Of a DNA stretch of 64,000 nucleotides, positions 46,119 to 56,267 are shown piece after piece (position 1 is the first letter of the stretch; each line of letters starts with the position of its first letter). The notes under the pieces were generated by a model. The model was not told the DNA's origin. It saw only the letters and a program-made list of their open reading frames with translations, and did no database searches. The translations under genes were made by a program, and so were the position numbers. Origin of the DNA: Basidiobolus meristosporus CBS 931.73 (lineage: Eukaryota > Basidiobolomycota > Basidiobolomycetes > Basidiobolales > Basidiobolaceae); contig MCFE01000448.1 in the NCBI GenBank assembly GCA_002104905.1, positions 1 to 64,000 of the forward strand, given 5' to 3'.

Positions 46119-47089
46119 AAAACAAGCAGCAAAGAAACATCAGGTTGATGGGAGAGTGTAGGTAAGGGCAAGCAGGCTGAAACAGACACATTGGTGTAGC
46201 ACTTATCACAGAGAAAATGTAGCCCAATACATAAACACTTAGTCACAGTAGCAGTGAAGGAACTGACAGTGGTAGAAGCCTGTGGTTCTCTCAGAAGCCT
46301 GTCACAGGTGTGATTGAAAGTGCCAAACAAGTGGCAAAGAAATGTTAGGCTGTCAGCAGAGTGCTGGCAAGGGGCAAGCAGGCAAAGATGGACATATCAT
46401 TGCAGCATTTACTGAGGAGAAAACATGGTACAATGCAAAAAGCACTCAGTCAAAGTGGCAGTGTTGAAGGTAAAGGCAAATAAAAAAAGTCTGCCCAAGC
46501 CAGTGACAGGGAAGCATGAGAAAAAAGCTGCTGCTCTGACCTATAACATTGTTGGCCTAGAACAGGATAAATCCCTCAATTGCCAAGAAGAGTTACCAAG
46601 AGGACTACAGCTATTTGCACAAGAGTCAGAAGCACAGGCAGTTGAGCTACACTTCAGTTAGGTAGATGAGTTTGCGGAGAAAAGCAAGCTGTCTGCCACT
46701 GCCTCCATGTCTCCATTGTTGACAGGTTAGAGATCCTTCTGAGAGACAAAGCAACAATGTCAAGTGTTCAAAAGACTATCACAATGCCTAGAGTGAGATT
46801 CTGGAACATCAACCATACACCAAGTGGTTGCAAGCATTGTTAGTATATTCAGCAGTATATATTGCAAACAGCTAAGAAGCAAAAGCTACTCTAAAGTTAT
46901 GTTTGAGGATGCCTTTGCCTTTGCACTTGATTGATTCTCACTGAACAAGTACTCTGCCAGTAAGTCCTGCCAGCCACTGATTCCCATCAAACTGAATTGG
47001 CTGCCACCTGGATGGTACCAGAGCAAAAATTCAATGTTAGTCTCACTGGTATCTGAACTTTGTATGCTATCCAGCTGGATACTTGTTAG
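46119..47089 (+). mobile_element. Family X repeat, right of the copia insertion
   Basis: Continues the fragment at 41455-41614. Two 205-bp units start near 46153 and 46358, followed by a 78-codon frame (46425-46661, with KKHSVKVAVLKVK and QESEAQAVELHF) and a decayed C-terminal part near 46.79 kb (VRFWNINHTPSG-like). After about 46.85 kb the sequence is not assigned, apart from a stretch near 47.04 kb resembling the start of the transposase open frame at 32.9 kb. Confidence 0.6.
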
Positions 47090-47520
47090 TATGTTCCCTG
47101 ACCCAAAGATAACTAATCCCTGTAGTGGTTTATTTTATCACTTCTCAGAATCTACTTTCAGGTTTGACACCTGATCAATTTGCATGTGGTCTTTACTTCT
47201 TCAACCAATCTGCTAAGCCTTTCCAAGCAATTTGCCATATGAGATCTATCTAACCACTTAGTAGTTGCTGAGACATCACATGGTTGATGATGCAATTTTC
47301 ATGTATCTTGTGTGCCTATCAAGCACCCAAGCTGTTTTCAATTGATCCATATTCTTTGTGCCTACTAATTCAGCTTGGCCAGAAAAGTGTAAGTAAAGTT
47401 TAATGAACTGTTTGGCTCAATATGTGTCTCAACAATGCTAAGATTGTATATCAGTCAAATTAAGAATTGATCAGCAAGAGCTGACTGAACCCCTTGAATG
47501 CATCAAGCTTGAAAAAAAAT
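47090..47520 (-). mobile_element. Truncated inverted copy of the 700-bp LTR
   Basis: The plus strand from about 47090 is the reverse complement of the second half of the LTR at 22984-23682 (for example TTTATTTTATCACTTCTCAG). Similarity fades after about 47.48 kb. Confidence 0.6.
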
Positions 47521-50368
47521 CCCTGATATTTGAGCACTCAAATCTTGCCAAGACAAGCTATGACAATCATCATAGAGATGAACTCCTTGAGATTATATTC
47601 AGTTACCAAAGTAAACTGTACTAATCACAGAAGTTCTGGAGAATGTTGCCATATTAATTGTCAACACCAAAAATTCATTGCGCCTTGCACTACATCAGCC
47701 ACCAAGAAGTCATGCCTTTGGATCTTCCAGATCTACATGTCTAACAGTACATGGAAAATTGTCTGACACCTCTTTTGCAGCCATTTTGAAGATACACTCA
47801 AAAAAGCACATCTGAACTGAGACTTATAGAAGGCTAAAATGCAAAAGGGTGAATCTGTGGAACACTTCTGTGATAGATTCTTTAGACAACTGAGATTAGC
47901 CGGAGTCAATGATGATAATCTGTTACATACAGCTTATTTTCTTCCAAACTTCTCACATCAGCTCCCAAGCAGAGTTGCTATTGTCAAAGCATGCACACCC
48001 TGCATATACCTAGGACAGGATCTCAGAGACATGCACACTTGTAATTGCCATGGCTGCCACTATTGGCCATACTTCTGGCTACTGCATGTAGGGTTCAGCA
48101 GCAATCCAAATAGGAACTGGTCATGTGACCAAGAAGAAGTCAATTGCTACTAAGAATTGTGAGTTTCACAGAAGATACTATCATTCCACCAGCAAGTGCA
48201 AAGGCTTCACTAAACAGTCAAACATGTGAGGATATACCTCAGAGTAGCAGCAAAACACCAAATCTGACAACCCATATGCTGACAACAAATGATTCAGTTG
48301 TGGAAGGATGCACCATATATCACCTACCTGTCCTGAGAAGAACTCTACATATATGGCAAAAATCACACAGATCCTATATGATGATTTGACCAATGATATA
48401 GCTGGGTATGAGGAAGGATATAAAGAACTTACAACCCAAGATTGTCACAACCTCTTTGAATTTCTGGCCAAAATTGCAAGTGTTCAAGAAAAGAAGCAAC
48501 CAATTACACAGCTAAAAGCCAAAGTGATGCCACTCTCCCTCAATCACCAATCTATTGTAGCACCACTGGATACTGTAGCACCCAACGCTATTATATCATC
48601 CACTGTAGTCTAAGATTTCAGATTGGATATAGTAAGCCTACCAGGAAAGTCATACTTGCTGCTAAGGACCTCTCAGACCCAAGAATTTTCTTTAGCTACC
48701 CAATTAACATACATTGTGGCTCAATAACTATAACCCATCAAATGTAAGTTATTGACATGCTAGATAAATCTCAGGTGGTAATTGGTTTCAACAACTTTAC
48801 CAGCATTGGCTTTCATATAGGATGACTCCAGCTTCCTGTCCTGGAATCACTAAGTTTCAGTGGCTTATAAAGGTACATGTTGATAATGTCACTATATTTT
48901 CCGCAAACCATAAAGATCAAGCAACTCATGTCACTAATGTAATCAATAGATGGACAGCTGCTGGACTGATTTTCAATGCTGAAAAGTGCAATTTTGCTGG
49001 CCTCAAAATCAATCTACATGGACTTAGAGTCACACAGGCAGGCTACCAACTGGACCCTTCCAAGCTGGTCAGTATTCCTGAATGAACAACAGCCACTAGC
49101 AGCAAGCAGCTCCAGCATTATCTTGGAGTATTCTACTATTATGGGGGAGACTCACCACTCATGTCATCTTTGAGCTCATCTTTGCATGCATTCTGCCATA
49201 GTCCTGATCTCCCCTCCACCTGGAACAACATTCATGACCAAGTATTTGTGTCATTCTACTAATTGTTCCCACAAAAGCTCACCTTGTTCTATCCAGACTT
49301 TGCTTAGCTGTTGGCTGTTGCTACAGATGCACCTAGTGTTAGGTTAGGGGCTGTTGTACCAGTATGAAGACCAAAATCCACCTCAATGGATCTCTTTTCA
49401 GGTCAGATCCCTACAACTTGCTGAGAAAACTACTCTACTGCCAAGAAGGAGCTACTTGCAATAGTCTTTGTTTTGAATTAATTTTGCCAGCTTTGGTGGG
49501 GTAACCGTACTACCTTGTACAATACCACTGGGCCATTGTTGATATCTACAGTTAAGAGGCTTTTCTCCTATGCTTAACCAAGGCTTGGTACTTGAGTATG
49601 AATACACAGTTATTCATTGCCTAGATACTCTCAACATGCTGCATGACCATCTTTCAAGATATTTTCTGTCTCTGATTTGGTAGGAACATTTGATTATAGA
49701 TAAGATCAGTAAGCTTACTACTATCTCCAAAGTAATCTCTCAACTGGATATAGCAACTTGGAAAATTGTACATGCAGATGAAAATGGCCCACTTTGGAAC
49801 AGCCACACCTATGAGGAAGCTACACTCTGATGGATATCACAGGCCAAATATCAAAGCTAACTGCCTAGAGCTTGTCAAGTCTTGCAGAGAATGTCTTTTT
49901 TACAATATCAGCAGCAATAGATTTCACTCTTTGAGTTCCATTCATGCAAGCCTTCCTACAGATCATATTGCAATTGATCTAACTGGACCTTCACCACTTA
50001 TGATCATGGCAATCACTGCCACTTTGTTATTATGGATTCTTATGTTACAAGTATACTGCCATCATTGCACATGCATCATTTAAGCTCTTCTGCCACTTTG
50101 GATTCCCAGGGGTAATTCAATCAGCTAATAGTGCAGAATTTGTGCATCATGTGATCAAAGCCCCTTACCAGAATGGTGCCATTGTTCTCTAGCTACTCAA
50201 TCAATAACTTCACAAAGCTAAGGACTTGCTGAAAGACATGCTCAGACTTCAATGAACTTCTTCTGGGAAATGCATTAAGGGAATCAAGCAGAGTTGGTGT
50301 TTGGTAGCAGTGCTTATTTGATCCTGACCATAGGGGAACAATCATAAGAGCTTAGATCTGAAATAAAG
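47521..50368 (+). mobile_element. Decayed Ty3/gypsy element, plus strand
   Basis: Gag-like segment at 47838 onwards (GESVEHFCDRFFRQLRLAGV), RT/connection segment at 48822-49085 (VHVDNVTIFSANHKDQA, EKCNFAGLKINLHGLRV), RNase H-like stretch near 49.3-49.5 kb, and an integrase zinc finger at 49766 onwards (LHSDGYHRPNI, CRECLFYN) followed by DHIAIDLTGPSP. All parts are on the plus strand in Gag-RT-RNase H-integrase order with many stops. No LTRs of its own were identified; the right end is cut by the copia element starting at 50369. Confidence 0.7.
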
Positions 50369-50594
50369 TGTCATAGTGAGGGCTGCAAATGAGTCCCACC
50401 GTGATTAAGATTAGTCCAGAGCTGTTAAGTAAGCTTTTAGCTGCTGAATGATGCCAGATAGTTAAGTATCTTAACACTCCCCCTCCACTAAGTAACTCTT
50501 CAATCTGAATTTCTCTCTAAGATTCTCAAACTGTGCCCTAGCTGGTGGATTTGTCAATACAACTGCCACCATTGTGTCAGTTAGGGAGTAAGCT

Positions 50595-50943
50595 TGTTAT
50601 GATCTGCCGCTTGAATGTTTAAGTTAGATCAGTCCTTAGTCAAATCAATTAGTATATGTTTAGGTTATCAGCATATCAGTAATATCTATCAAATCAGTAG
50701 CATTAGTCAGCAGATCCATATCAGACAGATATAGATATATCAAGTAGGATCTTATTGGGTGATGATGATGCAATCAAATGAGTCATTGGCCACAACCTAC
50801 ATTAGGAAATACAATTAGTCAGCAATTGATCTGGCAAAATGTATATAAGGAGCTACTGGAACCTCAATAAAAATCAGTTCAAGTTTTAGTGAATACATTA
50901 CTAGCTAAACTCCTCTACAACTCCTATACCAAGACTTGTAACA
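50595..50943 (+). mobile_element. Solo LTR, gypsy 364-bp family
   Basis: Reads TGTTATGATCTGCC...GACTTGTAACA, the reverse complement of the LTRs at 59447 and 62095. Flanks AGCT and AACT fit a 4-bp duplication with one change. It sits in the RNase H tail of the copia element; removing it joins REAIERT with the PARAQFENL-type end. Confidence 0.75.
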
Positions 50944-52059
50944 AACTAACTCTACTAAGTTCTTTCTATAGCCTCCCTCACAAATTAGTGTTATATATCT
51001 GTGTACTTAATTCTGGCATGATTGGTAGTATTCATAGCTAATGATATACAACTTTGATTATCCCTATAAATATATGTTGGTTCATCTGAGTTAAAGTCTG
51101 AGTCTTTGAGTATTTTTTGTAGCCATATAGCCTTCTTAGTTGCCTGGCAAGCATCCATATACTCCGCCACTGGTGTAAACGGTGCCACTGTTGGCTGTGT
51201 CTTATAATCCCAGGTGATACCAGCATCAGCATATAGAAATACCAACACAATGATAGAGCAGCTGTCAAACAGATCCCTACCTCAATCTGCATTACTCTAA
51301 CCATCATATCTTTGCCTATTAGTTGCTCCAGAGTATTCCAGTCCCATATTTATGGTACCATGCAGATATCTGAAAATTTGGATAACTACTGTAATTTGAT
51401 CCAATCTTGAAATTTGCATAAGTTGACTGACTACACCCACTCCCACTGCAATATCTTGATGTGTAGACGCTATCAAGTAGATCAAGATACCAATCATTGA
51501 CTAATAGGGAGAATTTTGGTCAATATTTGGGCTGTTTTCACCTGAATCTGGCTGATATTTGCACAATTTCAGGTTATTGTCCATGGGGGTTACTGCAGGC
51601 TTGTAAATTTTCCATCTTGAAGCATCTAAAAATGTGACTGATGTTCCTGGATTAGCTCAGCACAAGCTTCTGCATAGGTATAGCAAATTTGACTTCAATT
51701 ACATGAAAATAGTTCAATTTTCCAAGATTCTTAATCTTAAACTTGCTGAAGAGATCTGATTTGGTTGGTTAAAGTACCTTCTGGTTACTTACAGCTATTA
51801 TCATGTTGTGCAAATAAAGAACTAATATCATCAGACCCTTCATAAGATCTTTTACATTTATACTGTGATCTGCAGTGCTACAAATGTACCCAATCCCCTT
51901 TGTATATGGGTCAATCTTGTTATACTAGGGTCTAGGTGCCTGCTTAAATCCATACAACAATTTTATGAGTTTGCAAACCTTGAAAGTGTATTTTGAGTTG
52001 ATTAAACCTTAGGGTTGTTCCATATTTATAGTTTCTTGCACATCTCCATTTAGAAAGGC

Positions 52060-52428
52060 TGTTACAAGTCTTGGTATAAGAGTTGTAGTGGAATAGGGAG
52101 TTTAGCTAGTATTGCACTCACTAAAACTTGAACTGGTCTTTATTGAGGTTCCAGCATCTCCTTATATACATTTTGCAAGATCAACTGCTGACTAATTGTA
52201 TTTTCTAATGTAGGCTGTAGGTGATGACTTATTTGATTGCATCATTATCATGCAATAAGATCCTACTTGATATATCTATATCTGTCTGATAAGGATCTGC
52301 TGATTCATTGACTGACTAATGCTGCTGATTTGATAGATAATACTGATATACTTATAAGCTAAACATATAACTAATTGATTTGACTAAAAACTGCTCTAAC
52401 TTAAACATTCAAGCGGTAGATCTTAACA
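52060..52428 (-). mobile_element. Solo LTR, gypsy 364-bp family, inside copia RT
   Basis: Reads TGTTACAAGTCTTGG...GATCTTAACA with AGGC on both sides (52056-52059 and 52429-52432). Excision in silico rejoins the copia RT motif as MDNNIAFLNGDVQE, the degenerate counterpart of MDVKTAFLNGELDE. Confidence 0.85.
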
Positions 52429-53450
52429 AGGCTATATTATTGTCCATGTGGTGCCAATCTAGGTTATATACAGTGGCAAAGGCTAGAACACTCCTGATGG
52501 AGTTAGGTTTGGCTACCAGAGCAAATACTTTGTTAATTACAAGTCCCTGGATCTGGAAAAAGCCACTAGTCATTAATCTAGCTTCATACTTATAAACAGT
52601 ACTATTTGAGGCTATTTGCTCTTGAAGAGCTGTCTGCATCCTGCTGGCTTTCTTCCATTTGGTAAATCCATCTGTCCCAACATTTTTACATCAATCAGTG
52701 ATTGGTACTCCTCCTGCATGGCTTGTTGCAGTATAATAGCATCAGTACCTTGCATTACCTGTTACAGATTCTGAGGTTTGGCACATAAGACAAGATAAGC
52801 TTCAGAATTATTGGATTTCTGCCACCAGGATCCAGGAGCCTTTCTTATTCTGGTAGATCTCCTAACTGGGAGAATATGCTCTGATCTGAAGCAGGTAGAA
52901 GTTTCCTCCATTTCTGCTGATTTAGCTATTTTTTGTCTTCATTTCTATTGATTTCATCATCAAGCAGCTGACCAATGATCTTAAAGGCTTTCTGATCTGA
53001 AGTCTCCACATTTACAGAGTCCCTAGTGTTGATCAGCTTCTTTGTTTTGTCATTGTACACTTTATACCCTTCAGTAACTTCACAGCACCCAGAAAGATCT
53101 ATTTTCTACTCTTTAGTACCAACCTTGAGTGTGCTTTGTCAGAGATGTGACAGAAAGCAACCTGCCAAAGATCCTCAGGTGCTTGAGGTCTGGTTATTGG
53201 CCTGTGTATGCTTCAAAGGGTGAAGAATCATGTATTACTGCTGCTGGGCATCCATTCTTGACATATACTGTATTAGTCACAGATTCCGCCCAGAACTTGT
53301 AGTCCATTCCCTTATTGTATAATATAGATCTTCCAATCTCTACTATTATTCCATTTGCACATTCTGATGCTCTATTTTGCTGAGGAGTGTATGGAACAGT
53401 ACTTTGTTGAAGTAAACCAGTATTCAAGCAGTATTTTGCAAATTCCTAGG

Positions 53451-53454
53451 GCGG
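53451..53454. repeat. Left target-site duplication GCGG
   Basis: GCGG precedes the 5' LTR and recurs at 57072-57075 after the 3' LTR. Confidence 0.85.
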
Positions 53455-53808
53455 TGTGGTAGGGTAAACATACCTCCCACAGACAAGTTTATTCATATAG
53501 TCATTATGATATACTTATCCATATTTTATCTTATCAGTATTATCCCATTCTTCTTTTGCCCATATTATCAGTATTATCCCCATATGATGTTTACCCTGAT
53601 TAGTTATTAGCATTAGTTATCCCAGATGTTATTTAGCTTTGTGATCAGTAGATGTATCTATATAAGGCAAGTACCCGCGTCAGTACCCGTGACACATGAC
53701 CTAGGTCTGTGTTACCATCCCTACCATTTCAATACCATATATGGTATTTCTATGTTGCACAGGTTTCAGACTACTGATTCCTGATTGGTTGAGAGTGCTG
53801 TGCCTTTT

Positions 53809-53828
53809 AGAACCTTCCAGGACATTCT
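53809..53828 (+). promoter_or_regulatory. Heat-shock-element-like array A in the LTR
   Basis: GAA-CC-TTC-CA-GGA-CA-TTC: four alternating five-base units with exact spacing, three perfect and one (GGA) with one change. It lies about 100 bp upstream of the TATTTAAG box. It is repeated in the 3' LTR (56622) and the solo LTR (58822) without change. Confidence 0.6.
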
Positions 53829-53878
53829 TAGCATATTTTTAGCTCATAGTGATGTCATCAAGAATTCCACTGATACCT

Positions 53879-53897
53879 AGAATCTTCTAGAACCTTG
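53879..53897 (+). promoter_or_regulatory. Heat-shock-element-like array B in the LTR
   Basis: GAA-TC-TTC-TA-GAA-CC-TTG: three perfect alternating units and a fourth with one change, centred on TTCTAGAA, about 35 bp upstream of TATTTAAG. It is conserved in all three LTR copies. Confidence 0.6.
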
Positions 53898-53928
53898 TCA
53901 TTAGTAATCACTTGGCAATCAGGAAAAG

Positions 53929-53936
53929 TATTTAAG
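53929..53936 (+). promoter_or_regulatory. TATA-like box of the Gag-protease element
   Basis: TATTTAAG followed 19 bp later by an AATAAA. The copia LTR has the same layout (TATAAATA then CAATAAATCATT), which supports this site as the core promoter rather than the more distal TATATAA at 53659. Confidence 0.5.
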
Positions 53937-54261
53937 GGAAAGCAATCCCTCATCAATAAATCATCCCTTCTATCAGTAACACTTCTACCTTATTGATTAG
54001 CAGTTGATCACTGCACCTGCCTTCAACAGTACATCTCAGACCTGCCATCAAGGAGCTTTTCAGGGTAGTGCACAAGACACACAGAGGCCTTTGGAGACAC
54101 TTGGAGCACCTAGGAAGCTAGAGAAGCAGGAGCTTTTACCATAGTGACATATTGACAAAGACACCAGCAGTTTAGACACAGAGGTTATTGCACCCATCAG
54201 ACACCTCACACACCTTGAGTTGTGTAGCTTCTCCAAGGAGTACCTCTACACCACCACATAT

Positions 54262-54279
54262 TTGGCACCCAACGTGGGG
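54262..54279 (+). other. Primer-binding site (tRNA-Lys type)
   Basis: TTGGCACCCAACGTGGGG three bases after the 5' LTR; the TGGCRCCCAACGTGGGG pattern is the complement of a tRNA-Lys 3' end as known from retroviruses, with A in place of G. Confidence 0.6.
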
Positions 54280-54332
54280 GGTTTGACTGAACTGCCCCTA
54301 GAAGACTTAAGAAAGAACAAATTATCAAGACC

Positions 54333-56189
54333 ATGGATCTACCTTTACCAGGAATGCAAGGAACTCCTTTCTTTGATGGAACCAAAGTTAAAGCTTTCAT
54401 CAAGAGGTGGGAGCTTTTCTGCAGAGCCCACAAAATACCTGAGGCCATTATGGCTGAAGAGATGCCCCCCTACAGCACTGATGAGATCATGCTCTCATTA
54501 TATGAAAGAAATGATCTGCTGACAAATTGGACCCTCTTGAAGAGCTACTTGATTGATGAATATGGAGAGAGACAAGTTGACTACACACTTCAAGACTTGG
54601 AGAACTTTGCTTATAGCAAGTTTAAGCAGCTACCATTGAAAGAATACTTGAGTGGCCTTGAGCAAATTGGAGAGTCACTGACAGCCCAAGGCATTATCAC
54701 TGATCTGACTTTATCTGCCTATCTGCTCAGAGCACTACCAGAAGGCCTGGTGAGAAGGATTGAAAACAATCCTACTGTGAAAGCTATGAGTTCACTGCCT
54801 GCATTTCAGTTAGCTAAGCAGATTCTACTTGCCCCTGAAGAAACCTCACCAATCAGAAAGCTTCTTTCAAGCCCAGAACAAAACCAAGATAGCCAAGACA
54901 TACTTAATCCCAGCAATCAAAGCACTCAAATTCAGGAGCTGACACAGCAACTAGAGAAACTCTCTTTGCTACTTGCCAGCAAAGCATATGGTCAGAAGCC
55001 AGTAGAGAAAGAAGTCAAATATACATGCATGTGGTGTGACTCTGCCAACCATTCCAAGAGAAATTGCCAAGAGCTTCAGTCATTACTATCCACAGGTGAT
55101 GTCCTATATAGTCCTCAGGGATACATAGTCAGTAAGCATGGTGACAAATTATCCACAGCATTTGGACAAGGAGGAATGAGAGTTCACTACAAGCAAGTCA
55201 CCTCTCAAACAAGAAAGGTTCACCTCCATGAAGAAGAAGATCCTGACTACTTTGATCCAGCTGAAGTTCTGAACTTTGACTATGAGGACCCCAGAGAGGC
55301 CCAAGATCATATAGCTTCAATTTATGCTTCAAAGAGACACCATCCTGAAAAAATGGCTAATCCAGGCCCAGCAACAAAAGTACCAAGATGTGAGCCAGAA
55401 GTTGTGATTGAGAAGAAAGCATCACCCCCATTAATTTTACAAGAGTCTGCCAAGGCCAACAACTACCACATGCAGCCTAGAGTCAAGCAAAAGGGTACCC
55501 CAGAGGCTCTGACAAGTCATATACTAGGAAGCAACATATCAATCAAGGTTGGAGAGCTACTCAGTGTATCACCATCTGTAAGAAAGACTCTGGATGAGCA
55601 TATCAGAATAAGAAAGCATCCAATTGAAGCAACTCAAGGCAACCAGGTCAGGACAGTTCAAGGAAGCCAAGATATCAGTAAGCTGCATCAAAGCCAGAAA
55701 CACTACTACTCAGTGGCAACTGCAACAACTACAGGAACTGTGCATAATCAAGAAATCCTATGTCATATAGACAGTGGATCTGAGATATGTGTGATGCCTT
55801 TGGAGGCTTGGAAACAACTACCATGCAAAGACCTATTGCCCATAGACACCAATATCAATTGGAGCATGAAGGATGCCAACTCAGGGCAATCAAAGCTTTT
55901 AGGAATTATTCACAGCTTCCCTCTCATCATTGAAGGAATACCCCATGAGATCCCAGTATTCATTTGTGCAAAGGCTAACTTTGAATTACTTCTTGGAAGA
56001 CCATGGGAGGTAAAAGCAAGAGCAACTGCAGTGAACTACCCAGATGGCTCAGCATGGTATACTATATACTCAGAGAGCCCAGGACTAACAGCAACCTTCT
56101 GTGGTGTGGACTCAAACAATATCCGATCAATGACATCATGTAGATTTCTATCTCAAGAAAGGACAGGTGGCTTCATTGAGGAAGACTGA
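54333..56189 (+). CDS. Gag-protease polyprotein of the non-autonomous LTR element
   Basis: 618 codons, intact. Residues about 10-175 resemble a gypsy-type Gag capsid (FFDGTKVKAFIKRWELFC, LKEYLSGLEQIGESL). A zinc knuckle CMWCDSANHSKRNC of the CX2CX4HX4C type is at about 232-245. A long polar linker with acidic patches follows. At about 470-580 is a retropepsin-like domain with active site HIDSGSEICVMP (Asp at about 480) and a C-terminal LLGRPWEVKA segment. Codons are nearly free of CG dinucleotides (one CpG in 1857 nt). Gag would form the particle and the protease would mature it; reverse transcription and integration must be supplied in trans. The 54333 ATG is the first in frame after the primer site. 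The call of Gag plus protease is from motifs; the absence of RT motifs is seen directly. Confidence 0.88.
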   Translation: MDLPLPGMQGTPFFDGTKVKAFIKRWELFCRAHKIPEAIMAEEMPPYSTDEIMLSLYERNDLLTNWTLLKSYLIDEYGERQVDYTLQDLENFAYSKFKQLPLKEYLSGLEQIGESLTAQGIITDLTLSAYLLRALPEGLVRRIENNPTVKAMSSLPAFQLAKQILLAPEETSPIRKLLSSPEQNQDSQDILNPSNQSTQIQELTQQLEKLSLLLASKAYGQKPVEKEVKYTCMWCDSANHSKRNCQELQSLLSTGDVLYSPQGYIVSKHGDKLSTAFGQGGMRVHYKQVTSQTRKVHLHEEEDPDYFDPAEVLNFDYEDPREAQDHIASIYASKRHHPEKMANPGPATKVPRCEPEVVIEKKASPPLILQESAKANNYHMQPRVKQKGTPEALTSHILGSNISIKVGELLSVSPSVRKTLDEHIRIRKHPIEATQGNQVRTVQGSQDISKLHQSQKHYYSVATATTTGTVHNQEILCHIDSGSEICVMPLEAWKQLPCKDLLPIDTNINWSMKDANSGQSKLLGIIHSFPLIIEGIPHEIPVFICAKANFELLLGRPWEVKARATAVNYPDGSAWYTIYSESPGLTATFCGVDSNNIRSMTSCRFLSQERTGGFIEED

Positions 56190-56267
56190 GAGAGCACTTT
56201 GTTCTCCAAACTTACAGTGGTTAGCTAAAAAGTTCCCTGAAACTTTTTAGCTCAAGTGGGGGGTGGA

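Larger units (their letters stand above)
53455..54258 (+). repeat. 5' LTR of the Gag-protease element
   Basis: 804 bp. It contains, in order, a TATATAA (53659-53665) next to three CpGs, a 16-bp perfect palindrome ATACCATATATGGTAT (53732-53747), an inverted CCAAT (ATTGG near 53784), two heat-shock-element-like arrays, TATTTAAG (53929-53936) and AATAAA (53955-53960). Confidence 0.9.

Noticed and set aside
53655-53665. TATATAA at 53659 as the main LTR promoter
   Set aside because: The TATTTAAG at 53929 with AATAAA 19 bp later matches the layout of the copia LTR and lies just downstream of CCAAT and heat-shock-like sites; the distal box is kept only as an alternative.
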